Made by a program: the position numbers and the translations under genes. From NCBI GenBank assembly GCA_934445035.1, contig CAKSDI010000001.1:124001-188000 (forward strand): a DNA stretch of 64,000 bases, written 5' to 3'. Each line of letters opens with the position of its first letter. Positions within the stretch are counted from its first letter, which is position 1. Positions 51,801-59,216 of this stretch are shown here, piece after piece. The notes beneath the pieces are model-generated. The model was not told where the DNA came from. It made no database searches and saw nothing but the letters and a program-made list of their open reading frames with translations. The stretch comes from an uncultured Eubacteriales bacterium. Its GTDB lineage: Bacteria; Bacillota; Clostridia; Oscillospirales; Acutalibacteraceae.

Positions 51801-52127
51801 CTCAGCTAAAGTATAATAAACTCCGGCAGCGGTATTTGTGTTAGAGGCACTACCGGTGTTTAAAAGCTCGGTTGTGAGTTCAACCTTACCGTCAACAGCC
51901 GTTACTTCAGGGCTGCCTTTACCGGAAACATAATTGTCCCACGAAGTAACAGTTATCGGGAGGTTTCTCTTGGCATTTGTAAGCGCAGTTTTAAGGCTTT
52001 CTACTGCAGCCGCTTTATCAGCGTCCGCCGCGCCGGCAAAGAGATTGAGAACCGGGCTCATCAACCCGATTATCAATGAAAGCGCAAGAACAACTCCCAT
52101 CAATTTTTTGAATTTTTTGGTTTTCAT
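48843..52127 (-). CDS. large secreted protein with an A-B-A-B module pattern
   Basis: A 1,094-residue secreted protein. A signal peptide (LMGVVLALSLIIGLMSPVL, cut near AGA-AD) starts it, and no LPXTG, S-layer or dockerin motif is seen at the end. Four regions carry a D-D/Q-I/L-x-F/Y line: IADIDDIKFTF (about 120), LEDLDDISFWY (391), ISDVQDIVYDF (611) and LDDTTDDLVFFV (874). Regions 1 and 3 share a later W-x-x-R-A segment, regions 2 and 4 share a GW/GTW-x-K-F/VS line, so they alternate as types A and B, with helical spacers between. They are probably carbohydrate- or protein-binding sandwiches. I chose ATG 52127 over GTG 52133 because GGGAG is nine bases away. Confidence 0.8.
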   Translation of the reverse strand: MKTKKFKKLMGVVLALSLIIGLMSPVLNLFAGAADADKAAAVESLKTALTNAKRNLPITVTSWDNYVSGKGSPEVTAVDGKVELTTELLNTGSASNTNTAAGVYYTLAEAAKKYNVKIADIDDIKFTFNQKDGTCNLLLYILNSNNAFTARGSYFENADFFGVGQKGGGGKLDVNTDNEASIKAFYDLGDVKNWSDRATLETWTTMNNERYFSALYAQTASLKDCTGITFYDGTLVYNDPAFATAAAAVNADDLSTVEAFMNDSFDASFISNEEEYNAAVAAVKTAFAEDVIKFNLNKYYNKLYVAEGSAKVSNYALRNVAFTATAGSTASNTVISSVASLPDAANAPLFSELGNTAVQYTFNTATAATGFSNGLFADDADRTATVALEDLDDISFWYHADKAVGTFKISVFYDGSAKYVTYTDDSMKVKSGWNKFSLKEYDLEKALDGHDINNSFRFVACVVLSSGEELTLTMGTPAAYSKSKIAQETFATVADAYKASVKALALGYADDNGNLAKAVADYESANADYKDLKLAAYKDAAAYVLDGTKTASYPLNITSYVDENGTQTANVDSKTFGSEMYGGADASNNTGTLKGSVILSNSGLNVNISDVQDIVYDFTAKNVTKVNAMVYLGNGTSRTIRGTDIDNTYFTNVGGSSAKNLTNNAVNTVSVKDLYASSWNNRANHKNFASSASFKDVLVRLAAFDGGEITIGNAKVIVAYADADKLLTVLNNATDKDAIITALLSVKSNISANYTDKATLDSVFAAFDADFSADSEYKTALENITHMSQVVANLDALVSAADDISYVKASFVPTLAKNHVEEDTSEADLTLEAAETGSLDFTSAYSASIAKTGSITFDKGMIKAVTANPVALDDTTDDLVFFVKSSADVAMRIFPTLGYTNPNTLSAGDNKGLAYCNAVNLKAGTWTKVSFNDVFGANWKEIAKIDAEGNKILDAIDTLYLGINGSATLSVTEVKATTNSLGASLAESAAALKDAAFTGDMDTFSGLENRFVNSAKDITALGDFGNIGGQAYLNAMIDFLNGFNVRKYSASYYVTANYEGLSVRDAVRFASKGKMDKYAADGVTMDALLAEIAK

Positions 52128-52214
52128 GATCACATACTCCCTCTTAATAGAAATTTGGATTTAAAAAAAGAGAAAAACGCCGTTAGGGTATAATAACCCT
52201 TATTTACATTTATT

Positions 52215-52243
52215 ATTATAAAGCCTAAAGTTAAAAAGGTCAA
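52215..52243 (-). promoter_or_regulatory. promoter of the ABAB surface gene
   Basis: TTGACC (52238-52243) and TATAAT (52215-52220), 17 bases apart, minus strand, about 90 bases before the ATG. The rest of 52128-52383 holds only AT-rich sequence and the terminator below. Confidence 0.85.
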
Positions 52244-52337
52244 GGATTTTTTTAAATTTTTCTCAATAAATTATACTTTTTTAAAAATCAAAATTCTACA
52301 CAAATTTTGACATTTCGGCATTTGATGTTCTAAAAGG

Positions 52338-52377
52338 CAAAAAATCGGTTGCAAAACCAAATAGTTTTGCAACCGAT
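52338..52377 (-). terminator. terminator of the cohesin-peptide-lipoprotein operon
   Basis: ATCGGTTGCAAAAC (52344-52357) and its complement (52364-52377) form a perfect 14-bp stem, followed on the minus strand by TTTTTGCC. Confidence 0.88.
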
Positions 52378-52383
52378 CAGATT

Positions 52384-52767
52384 TTAACGCCAGGGCTTAA
52401 AGCCTTTCATCGAATCTTCATCAGATGTATTTTCTTTAGAGCCGGAAGAAGAGCTTGACGGCTTAGAAGAACTTGAATTCTTAGAAGAACTTGAACTCTT
52501 TGAAGATGATGAACTTTTAGAAGACGATTTTGAAGAAGATTTAGAAGAGGAAGATTTTTTAGAGGAGCTGTTTTCCTTTAAGAATTCCTCGTCTATCTCA
52601 ACAACCGCGCTACTGTTTTTATCAGTGCCGGGTGCTATTTCATCGACGCCGCTTGTGCCGACATCGATCTTCGGCTTAGTTGTCTTTTTATTTTTCTTTC
52701 CGCAGCCGCACAAGGCAACCATTGCGAGAAGAACCGCAAAAGACAATGCAATAATCCTTTTTTTCAT
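52384..52767 (-). CDS. Ser/Lys-rich lipoprotein
   Basis: A 127-residue lipoprotein. The signal is MKKRIIALSFAVLLAMVALC with lipobox ALCGC at residues 18-22, so Cys20 or Cys22 is lipidated (L-C-G-C leaves some doubt). Residues 66-112 are almost only Ser and Lys in SSSK-like repeats, an unstructured positively charged stalk of the kind that crosses the cell wall. The C-terminus is short (SDEDSMKGFKPWR). It is the last gene of the operon, 12 bases after the small peptide gene, with no clear ribosome site. The role may be wall binding or display; the repeat makes it prone to length change. Confidence 0.75.
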   Translation of the reverse strand: MKKRIIALSFAVLLAMVALCGCGKKNKKTTKPKIDVGTSGVDEIAPGTDKNSSAVVEIDEEFLKENSSSKKSSSSKSSSKSSSKSSSSSKSSSSSKNSSSSKPSSSSSGSKENTSDEDSMKGFKPWR

Positions 52768-52779
52768 ATCGACAACCGA

Positions 52780-52920
52780 TCAGCCTGCGATATCAGAATC
52801 GTCAATATCAACGCTGCCGCCCGGAGTTGTGGGCTCGATAACATCATCGCTGATAGTTAAAATATCTTCAGCAGATAACTTTAAGATTTCTATTGACGCA
52901 TTTTCAAAAGCTTTTTTCAT
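52780..52920 (-). CDS. 46-residue peptide, unknown
   Basis: A short gene read from ATG 52920 with GGTG and AAGGAG upstream, giving MKKAFENASIEILKLSAEDI then an acidic end with TTPGGSVDIDDSDIAG. It lacks a signal peptide. Peptides of this shape, an MKK start with a helical lead and a GG near the end, are common in Clostridia and sometimes are RiPP-like precursors, but no maturation gene is near. It lies between the cohesin-like protein and the lipoprotein in one operon. Confidence 0.7.
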   Translation of the reverse strand: MKKAFENASIEILKLSAEDILTISDDVIEPTTPGGSVDIDDSDIAG

Positions 52921-52940
52921 TTTATGTCACCTGCTCCTTA

Positions 52941-54086
52941 TTATTTATTTATGTTCTGGATCTCTGCGGAGAAGATTACGGAATCATCATCTTTAATTCC
53001 ATAACCAACTGCGAAATACTGATTGTCTGCTGCAGTCTTTACACGAAGTGCATACTGGAATGAAGTTGCATCCGAATTTTTCCACATATAAGTGTTGCTC
53101 TTTACTGCATAAACTGCAAGGGAAACGCCGTTTTTACCGTTAATGGTAAGGCCGCCGTCTTCGCCCCATTTATCAGAGTTATTTGCATATGTTTTATAAA
53201 TTGCTGCTAAAACTTCTGTATCAGTCTTACCCTTAACTCTGTAATACTCTGCGAAAGCGTTGAAATCACCAATCATAAGGAGAGTTCCGTAAGTCTTAGC
53301 TGTTACGCTGTCAACATAAGTACCGAACTGAACATAACCGTCTTTCTTAGCGTCTTCGTTTTCAGCAAGGATATTTTCGGAAGTACCGAAAGTGGTGAAG
53401 CCTAAAGAAGCGTCAGGTTTCTTAAACTTATCAACTTTAACATCGCCTGCTTTAAGATCGAAAGAACCGTCAGCATTCTTATTATAGAAGTTTCCTGCCT
53501 CATCATAAGCGGAACCGAAAGGAACGAAAGAATCATCGTCATCAAGATTTTCGGACTTATCCTCTGTTACGGGAACAGTGGTTGTATCCGCGCGGTTGAT
53601 AACGATAGAACCGTCAATAGTCTTGCAAGCTTTGATTGCATTCTCGCCCTTATCTACCATAAGAAGATCGGAAACTTTGAAGTTATATGTTCCGACAGCA
53701 GCGGCAGCATTAACTGTGAAAGGAAGATCAGCATAAGCCTCGGATGTTCCTTCATTAACTGCTACTACGCTTACACAACCGGCGCTATTAACAGCTTTCG
53801 AATTTCCAAAATTTGACTGAAGATGGGTATTGAAAGTGTCAACATCAGCTGCTAAAGCAACAGGATTATAGCTTACTTTAAACTGCAAACCTGCAACAGC
53901 GCCGATATTTTTGAAAGTGATCCTCACATTTACTCTTTCACCGGGCTTTGCAGCTACGCTGCTGTTTGAAACAGCAACCACGGGATTGGGATCAGCAGAT
54001 GCAGCGGAGGCGCCTATACACATACAGCCAAAAGCTACCGCACACATCAGCACAAGTGCCAGGGACTTTTTCATTAGAGATTTCAT
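52941..54086 (-). CDS. secreted protein with an N-terminal cohesin-like domain
   Basis: A 381-residue secreted protein with signal peptide SLALVLMCAVAFGCMCIGASA. Residues about 35-165 match the cohesin pattern: VAVSNSSVAAKPGERVNVRITF, GAVAGLQFKVSYNPVALA, then a YNFKVSD strand. Cohesins bind dockerins in cellulosomes, but similar domains also serve in adhesion. Residues 200-381 are a second domain without a name (YGTLLMIGDFNAFAEYYRVKG). It starts at ATG 54086 with AGGAG nine bases away and is first in its operon. The AraC regulator is divergent from it. Confidence 0.75.
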   Translation of the reverse strand: MKSLMKKSLALVLMCAVAFGCMCIGASAASADPNPVVAVSNSSVAAKPGERVNVRITFKNIGAVAGLQFKVSYNPVALAADVDTFNTHLQSNFGNSKAVNSAGCVSVVAVNEGTSEAYADLPFTVNAAAAVGTYNFKVSDLLMVDKGENAIKACKTIDGSIVINRADTTTVPVTEDKSENLDDDDSFVPFGSAYDEAGNFYNKNADGSFDLKAGDVKVDKFKKPDASLGFTTFGTSENILAENEDAKKDGYVQFGTYVDSVTAKTYGTLLMIGDFNAFAEYYRVKGKTDTEVLAAIYKTYANNSDKWGEDGGLTINGKNGVSLAVYAVKSNTYMWKNSDATSFQYALRVKTAADNQYFAVGYGIKDDDSVIFSAEIQNINK

Positions 54087-54385
54087 TCTGAGTAACTCCT
54101 ATCCGGCATACGCCTAGTTTTTAAAAAATACGCTTTTCTCCGAAGAGATTTTTATACATTTATAGTTTACAACATCATCCGTTTAAAATCTATGCGTAAT
54201 TTTATCAAAATTATTTGATTTTTTATCATAAAATAAATAATACTTGAAAATTTATCATTTTTGTATAATAATATATCATATCTAAAAAAGCTTAAATATA
54301 AGGTTTTCTTAAATTAAACTTTATATTTTTCTAAAATTAATGTGATTTCTTATCAAATTTTAGCAAAGGGGAATGCGTAAAATTT
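54087..54385. other. AT-rich divergent control region
   Basis: About 300 bases, mostly A and T, between the cohesin operon (minus) and the AraC gene (plus). On the minus strand TTTAAA and TATAAA lie 17 bases apart near 54160-54190, a weak candidate for the cohesin operon promoter. Repeated TTTATCA/TTATCA words near 54200-54260 and 54350 could be regulator sites. No gene. Confidence 0.4.
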
Positions 54386-55207
54386 ATGCAATCGGCGAAT
54401 AAACTTCGGTCAGACGGGTTTTCATTGCAGATATCCTACGGCAAAAAGCTGACGGACAGTATCAAAACCCTGGAGAACTACGAAATAATCTATATATACA
54501 GCGGAAAATGCGTACATATATTAAACGGAAAAACAAGCGAGCTTACCTCGGGAGAAATGCTGATAATGGGCGAAGACGACTCGCATTGCTTTTTAAGACA
54601 GCAGCCCGACACGGTGATAATCTCTCTTTCGGTTTCAAAAGAGAAAATGGCTGAATTTATTAAGCCTTATGAAAAAGACAACAAAGAAACTGTGATAAAA
54701 AGCAAGCTTATTCACTTAAATCTTTTTCAGCAGCATTATTTATCGGAAACCTACGGAGGGCTTGTAAAAAAAGCGGCGGCGGATCAGAGAAACTGCAATA
54801 TTATATTAGGCGCTGTTTTGCCGATGTTTTATCTCGATATTATTTCTGTCAAAAAATCCGAGAATAATTCAGTGCCGAAAAGCTTTACGGAGCTTGTGGC
54901 GGAAATGTCAAATCCGGAAAACATCCGCGGAGGAATTGACGCAATGCTTGAAATTTCGAATTTCAGCCATTCCCACCTTTGCAGGCTGTTTAAGTCTTAT
55001 ATGAATATGTCGCCGCATCAATATATATCGACGCTTAGAATGGATCAGGCATTCAATCTGATAGCTAACACCGATATTTCTTTTGAAAATGTCGCGGAGC
55101 AGGTGGGATATTCTTCATTCAGCCATTTCAGCCTGAAATTCAAAGAAACATTCGGAAAAACTCCTGCGGCGATACGGCGGGAATATTATAAAAATACCAA
55201 AGATTAA
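54386..55207 (+). CDS. AraC family regulator with N-terminal cupin
   Basis: A 273-residue regulator. Residues 1-125 look like a cupin sensor (LNGKTSELTSGEMLIMGEDDSHCF), and 165-268 hold the double AraC helix-turn-helix (MLEISNFSHSHLCRLFKSYM; ENVAEQVGYSSFSHFSLKFK). It is divergent from the cohesin operon and is near the sugar ABC operon, so it may turn these on when a carbohydrate is present. Ribosome site AAAGGGG is rather far (about 14 bases). Confidence 0.9.
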   Translation: MQSANKLRSDGFSLQISYGKKLTDSIKTLENYEIIYIYSGKCVHILNGKTSELTSGEMLIMGEDDSHCFLRQQPDTVIISLSVSKEKMAEFIKPYEKDNKETVIKSKLIHLNLFQQHYLSETYGGLVKKAAADQRNCNIILGAVLPMFYLDIISVKKSENNSVPKSFTELVAEMSNPENIRGGIDAMLEISNFSHSHLCRLFKSYMNMSPHQYISTLRMDQAFNLIANTDISFENVAEQVGYSSFSHFSLKFKETFGKTPAAIRREYYKNTKD

Positions 55208-55238
55208 AAAGAACTTCCTTAAAAAGGGAGTTCTTTTT
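55206..55238. terminator. bidirectional terminator between araC-type gene and mrnC
   Basis: AAAAAGAACTTCC and GGGAGTTCTTTTT pair with one G-T, flanked by A and T runs, so it can stop both converging transcripts. Confidence 0.8.
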
Positions 55239-55608
55239 AATCGGAATTTATAATGATATTAAAGAGTTCTCTTATTCTTTCGGTATTCTTTGAAAGATAA
55301 AGATATCCGAAAAGGCATTCAAGGCCTGTGGCGGTGTGGTACTGCTTACCCGTTGCATTTTTAGGGACATTGCCCGTGTGAAAATTTCTGCCTCTTTTAA
55401 AAATCTCAATTTCTTTAGAATTAAGCAAAGGCTCAATACTTTCAAATGCCTTTGCCTGATTAGGCGCGCTGACGAAGCCGACCGACAGCGAATGGAGGTC
55501 TTTAGAGGAGCGGTTTACTTCCGCGAGGTGTTCTCTGACTAAAAGACCGTAAACCGCGTCGCCTACAAAAGCGAGGACAGACGGGCTTAAAAGTTCTGCA
55601 TTTTCCAT
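55237..55608 (-). CDS. mrnC: Mini-ribonuclease III
   Basis: A 123-residue RNase III-like enzyme without the double-stranded RNA-binding domain. LAFVGDAVYGLLVREHL holds the family Asp, and ATGLECLFGYLYL the second acidic site. It matures 23S rRNA in Firmicutes. The start may be ATG 55608 or a GTG at 55617 that overlaps the obg stop; I prefer ATG. Confidence 0.9.
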   Translation of the reverse strand: MENAELLSPSVLAFVGDAVYGLLVREHLAEVNRSSKDLHSLSVGFVSAPNQAKAFESIEPLLNSKEIEIFKRGRNFHTGNVPKNATGKQYHTATGLECLFGYLYLSKNTERIRELFNIIINSD

Positions 55609-55613
55609 ACCGA

Positions 55614-56882
55614 TCACACCACATATTCAAACTCGATATCGTAAACGCTGACAGTATCGCCCTCGTTTATCCCGGCTTTTACAAGAGCGTCAATAATTCC
55701 GCTCGATCTTAAAATTCTTTCAAAGTAAGCGAGAGAATCATAGTTATCGGGATCGATAGAGTCCATAATATTAAGAAGCCAGGGAGCATTTTCCACGAAG
55801 AAAACGCCGTCTTCCGCGCGCACTGTAAAATCGCGGGATTTTGAAGTTATCTCAAGGGGCTTAACTTCCGGCTCGAATTTCTTTATAGGCTCCAAATGCG
55901 AAAGAGTTGCGGCGATACAGTCAAGAAGATCGTCCACTCCCTCTCTTATAGCCGCCATAATGGGGAAAAATTTATATCCCTTATCTTCAAAATACTTTTT
56001 AAGCGAAGCCACGGTTTCATCGTCGCAAAGGTCGCATTTATTGCCTGCGATTATCTGCGGTCTGCTTTTAAGCTCGGGGCTGAAAATTTCAAGCTCTTTA
56101 TTTATCTTTTCAAAATCCTCTTTAGGATCTCTGCCCTCGGAGCCCGAAACATCTATCACATGGACAAGCATTCTGCACCTTTCGACATGGCGCAAAAATT
56201 CGTGACCTAATCCTGCTCCGCCGCCCGCGCCCTCGATAAGACCGGGGATATCCGCCATAACAAAGGAATTTCCCTCGGAATATCTTACAACGCCGAGAAC
56301 GGGAGTGAGGGTGGTAAAATGATAGTTAGCGATTTTTGGCTTAGCCTCGCTTACGACCGAAACGAGAGTGGACTTGCCGACATTCGGGAAGCCTATAAGT
56401 CCGACATCAGCCAGGAGCTTCAGCTCTAAAGTAACATCCATTTCTTCGCCGGGGTTGCCTCTTTTGGCAAACCTCGGAACCTGGCGGGTGGAAGTGGCAA
56501 AGTGGGTATTGCCCCAGCCGCCGTTTCCTCCCTTTGCGACTACAACTTCCTCTTCATCGGAAATATCGGCGATAATTCTGCCTGTTTCGGCGTCTTTAAT
56601 AACAGTGCCTATCGGCACGCTGATATAAAGCGGCTGTGCTTTTTTGCCCGAACAGCGGGAAGCGCCGCCGTTTTGTCCGTTTTCAGCGCAGTATTTCCTT
56701 TTATATCTGAAATCGGCAAGGGTGGAAAGGTTACTGTCGGCAACAAATATTATATCGCCGCCTCTGCCGCCGTCGCCGCCGTCAGGTCCGCCTGCGGCAA
56801 CATACTTTTCTCTATGGAAAGATACGGCGCCATCGCCCCCGTTACCGGCCTTTAGATGAATTTTGGCTATATCAACAAACAT
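55614..56882 (-). CDS. obg: GTPase Obg/CgtA
   Basis: A 422-residue GTPase for 50S assembly and stress control. The glycine-rich Obg fold is at 1-157, the G domain at about 158-330 with G1 GFPNVGKST and G4 NKCD, and the C-terminal OCT domain at about 350-422, the form found in Firmicutes. It lies next to rplU-rpmA, as in many bacteria. Confidence 0.97.
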   Translation of the reverse strand: MFVDIAKIHLKAGNGGDGAVSFHREKYVAAGGPDGGDGGRGGDIIFVADSNLSTLADFRYKRKYCAENGQNGGASRCSGKKAQPLYISVPIGTVIKDAETGRIIADISDEEEVVVAKGGNGGWGNTHFATSTRQVPRFAKRGNPGEEMDVTLELKLLADVGLIGFPNVGKSTLVSVVSEAKPKIANYHFTTLTPVLGVVRYSEGNSFVMADIPGLIEGAGGGAGLGHEFLRHVERCRMLVHVIDVSGSEGRDPKEDFEKINKELEIFSPELKSRPQIIAGNKCDLCDDETVASLKKYFEDKGYKFFPIMAAIREGVDDLLDCIAATLSHLEPIKKFEPEVKPLEITSKSRDFTVRAEDGVFFVENAPWLLNIMDSIDPDNYDSLAYFERILRSSGIIDALVKAGINEGDTVSVYDIEFEYVV

Positions 56883-56885
56883 CTT

Positions 56886-57233
56886 TTAATTTTCCTCTTC
56901 CTCAAAATCTTCCGTTTTTAAAACAGCGTCGTACAAAAGTTGAGCCGCTTCAAGATCGCTTTTTGATACGAAAATCTCGCAAGCGCTCATTCCGCCGCCG
57001 AAGCGCAGGTGAATTCCCTCTTTTTCTTCTGCGGAGAAAAGGATACCGTTTTCCGCAAGGACATCCTTATAGATATCGGCTATTATCATATTCTCCACAC
57101 TTGCCGCAAGAACGGGATCTTTTATTATTATATCCTCTTTTTCTTCCGTTACAGCGTCAAGCTCCGCTCCGCAATTCGGGCAAAGCTCCGCATTATCCTC
57201 GCATTCAAACCCGCAAACTCTGCAATTTCTCAT
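56886..57233 (-). CDS. zinc-ribbon protein with a DUF2007-like domain
   Basis: A 115-residue protein. Residues 4-22 are a zinc ribbon with two CxxC pairs (CRVC...CPNC), and residues 45-108 look like a DUF2007/signal-transducing PII-like fold (SAEEKEGIHLRF; EIFVSKSDLEAAQLLYDAV). Function unknown. It starts right after the rpmA terminator with its GGAG site next to the T-run, and ends three bases before obg. Confidence 0.75.
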   Translation of the reverse strand: MRNCRVCGFECEDNAELCPNCGAELDAVTEEKEDIIIKDPVLAASVENMIIADIYKDVLAENGILFSAEEKEGIHLRFGGGMSACEIFVSKSDLEAAQLLYDAVLKTEDFEEEEN

Positions 57234-57246
57234 TTTTTACTCCTAA

Positions 57247-57286
57247 ACAAAAAACCGGGCGGAATTAATACAAAAGCCGCCCGGTT
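57247..57286 (-). terminator. terminator after rpmA
   Basis: AACCGGGCGG (57277-57286 read on minus) pairs with CCGCCCGGTT over a 14-base loop, and a T-run of six follows. Some read-through into the zinc-ribbon and obg genes is likely, as no other promoter is plain. Confidence 0.8.
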
Positions 57287-57304
57287 ATGATACAAAAAGT
57301 ATTA

Positions 57305-57589
57305 TTACTGCTCTACTGCGTAGATGCTGACCTGCTTGCGGTCCTTACCTACGCGCTCAAACTTAACCTTACCGTCAACAAGAGCAAACAAGGTATCATC
57401 CGAGCCGCGGCCAACATTATTGCCGGCGTGGATATGAGTACCTCTCTGTCTTACGAGGATATTTCCGGCTAATACAAACTGCCCGTCACCGCGCTTAACG
57501 CCGAGTCTTTTGGACTCACTGTCACGACCGTTCTTAGTCGAACCCATACCTTTTTTATGAGCGAACAACTGAATGTTTATCTTCAACAT
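57305..57589 (-). CDS. rpmA: 50S ribosomal protein L27 with cleavable N-terminus
   Basis: A 94-residue L27. The first nine residues, MLKINIQLF, precede the mature AHKKGMGSTKNGRDS start. In Firmicutes this extension is removed by the protease Prp, which is coded just upstream. The mature N-terminus reaches the peptidyl transferase centre. Confidence 0.97.
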   Translation of the reverse strand: MLKINIQLFAHKKGMGSTKNGRDSESKRLGVKRGDGQFVLAGNILVRQRGTHIHAGNNVGRGSDDTLFALVDGKVKFERVGKDRKQVSIYAVEQ

Positions 57590-57595
57590 AGTGAT

Positions 57596-57913
57596 CTACA
57601 CCTCCGTGGTAATTTTTATTCTATCCGGATACTGAGCGGAAAGCTCCTTTATATGAAGAGCGAAGCCTTTTAAAACATCTTTAGAGCCTTTGCTTAAATT
57701 CTCGCCTACAGACTTCATAAATCCGTCCTGCACACAAGAATTCATTTTATCTCCGATAATTTCGGTGACGGTGTTTACCGCCATATATGCCGCGGAAGAT
57801 ACCGCCGAGCATACAATCTTTCCTGCCTCATCGTTACAGTTAAAAGAACTGTGACCGCTGATCTCAAACCCTACGGGATCGCTATCAGCAAAAATGAATT
57901 TAACCTCGGTCAT
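57596..57913 (-). CDS. prp: ribosomal-processing cysteine protease Prp
   Basis: A 105-residue protease that trims L27. The His is in ISGHSS (near 22) and the Cys in KIVCSAVSSA (near 35), the family's catalytic pair. It sits between rplU and rpmA, its normal place in bacteria whose L27 has the extension. Confidence 0.95.
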   Translation of the reverse strand: MTEVKFIFADSDPVGFEISGHSSFNCNDEAGKIVCSAVSSAAYMAVNTVTEIIGDKMNSCVQDGFMKSVGENLSKGSKDVLKGFALHIKELSAQYPDRIKITTEV

Positions 57914-57915
57914 AA

Positions 57916-58221
57916 TCAGCCGATCTCGGTGATCTGAACCTTAGTATAGGGCTGCCTATGGCCCATTTTGCGTGAAGAGCTTTTCTTCGGCTTATAAGTG
58001 AAGATATTGATCTTCTTGCCCTTACCGTTCTTTACAACAGTGCCTTTTACAAAAGCGTCCTTAACATAGGGCTTACCGAGCTTTAAAGTTCTGTTGCAAA
58101 CTGCAACGACCTTATCGAAGGTAACTTCTTCATCAGCCTGAGCATTGAGCTTTTCAACATAGATTACATCGCCCTGCTCTACGCGGTACTGCTTACCGCC
58201 GGTTTCTAAAATTGCATACAT
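57916..58221 (-). CDS. rplU: 50S ribosomal protein L21
   Basis: A 101-residue L21 (MYAILETGGKQYRVEQGDVI; GHRQPYTKVQITEI). First gene of the rplU-prp-rpmA operon, two bases before prp. Confidence 0.98.
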   Translation of the reverse strand: MYAILETGGKQYRVEQGDVIYVEKLNAQADEEVTFDKVVAVCNRTLKLGKPYVKDAFVKGTVVKNGKGKKINIFTYKPKKSSSRKMGHRQPYTKVQITEIG

Positions 58222-58316
58222 TTTTCTTTACACCTACCTGATATATAACAGTCTCGCTAAAGTTAGGCGCGCACCCTTAAAAAGGGCACAACTTATCAGA
58301 GCCTACAATATGCGGC
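58222..58316 (-). promoter_or_regulatory. rplU leader, possible L21 leader RNA
   Basis: About 95 bases lie between the promoter and rplU. They include a GCCCTTTTTAAGGGTGC hairpin (58272-58288) and AGGTAGGTG near the start codon. L21 leaders are a known RNA class in low-GC bacteria; whether this one matches must be tested by a covariance model. Confidence 0.5.
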
Positions 58317-58322
58317 TTAAGT

Positions 58323-58351
58323 ATTTTATCACAATGCTTTCAACTTGTCAA
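58323..58351 (-). promoter_or_regulatory. promoter of the rplU operon
   Basis: TTGACA (58346-58351) and TAAAAT (58323-58328), 17 bases apart, minus strand. Confidence 0.88.
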
Positions 58352-58363
58352 CATATTTTTTAA

Positions 58364-58392
58364 TTGACTTGAATTCTTTATTATGCTACTAT
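58364..58392 (+). promoter_or_regulatory. promoter of the SDR gene
   Basis: TTGACT (58364-58369), 17 bases, TACTAT (58387-58392), back-to-back with the rplU promoter. Confidence 0.65.
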
Positions 58393-58420
58393 TAAAGAAA
58401 AAATTATCAGGAGAATAAAT

Positions 58421-59179
58421 ATGAAATACGCTGTTATAACCGGAGCTTCTTCAGGCCTTGGAAAAGAATATATTTACGCTGTTTTAAGCTCTATGCCCGA
58501 AATTGAAAAAATACTGATAATCGCTAGGCGGCAAGACAGGCTAAACAGTCTTAAAGAAGAGCTCGGCGAAAAAATAGTACCGATGCCCGGCGATATAACA
58601 GACGGTGAATTTATCCGCAAATATGCCGAGTATCTTAAAGCCGAAAAGGCGGAAGTGAAATTACTTATAAACAACGCAGGCTTTGGGCGGCTTGCTGATT
58701 TTACCGACATCAGCACTCTTGACAACGCGGCAATGGTCAGGCTAAACTGCGAGGCGCTGACTGTTATGACTTCTGTAACTCTCACCTTTATGACGGAAAA
58801 TTCCAATATTATAAACACCTGCTCGATAGCGGCTTTCGCGCCGAATGCGAGAATGGCTGTTTACTCTTCCACAAAGGCTTATGTTTTAAGCCTTTCAAGA
58901 GCGCTTAAAATAGAGCTTAAAAGTAAAAAGATCTATGTTACAGCCGTTTGCCCCGGACCTATGGATACGGAATTTTTACCCGTTGCAAACATAAAAAAGG
59001 GCACAAGCAAGACTTTTGACACCCTGCCGAGGGTAAACCCGAAAATTATGGCTGAAAGATCGCTTAAAGCGGCGCTTTCTAAAAAAGCGGTTTATACTAA
59101 CAAAGCATTTTATAAATTTTACCGCTTTATCGCAAAAATTCTTCCCTGCTCGCTTGTGATGAAGTGGTGCAAGACCTGA
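58421..59179 (+). CDS. short-chain dehydrogenase/reductase
   Basis: A 252-residue classical SDR. GASSGLGKEY (residues 8-17) is the NAD(P)-binding TGxxxGxG motif, LINNAG (about 84-89) the NNAG motif, and S-x11-Y-x3-K is seen as Ser in NTCSIAAFAP and YSSTKA. The basic IARRQDR after strand 2 suggests NADPH. Substrate unknown; no operon partner. Confidence 0.93.
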   Translation: MKYAVITGASSGLGKEYIYAVLSSMPEIEKILIIARRQDRLNSLKEELGEKIVPMPGDITDGEFIRKYAEYLKAEKAEVKLLINNAGFGRLADFTDISTLDNAAMVRLNCEALTVMTSVTLTFMTENSNIINTCSIAAFAPNARMAVYSSTKAYVLSLSRALKIELKSKKIYVTAVCPGPMDTEFLPVANIKKGTSKTFDTLPRVNPKIMAERSLKAALSKKAVYTNKAFYKFYRFIAKILPCSLVMKWCKT

Positions 59180-59216
59180 CGATGTAATATTTAAAGCCGT
59201 GTGAGGAACAGAAATT

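Noticed and set aside
52432..52572. Assembly or frameshift artefact in the Ser/Lys tract
   Set aside because: The frame stays open with a lipobox before and a non-repeat C-terminus after, so it is a real repeat protein.
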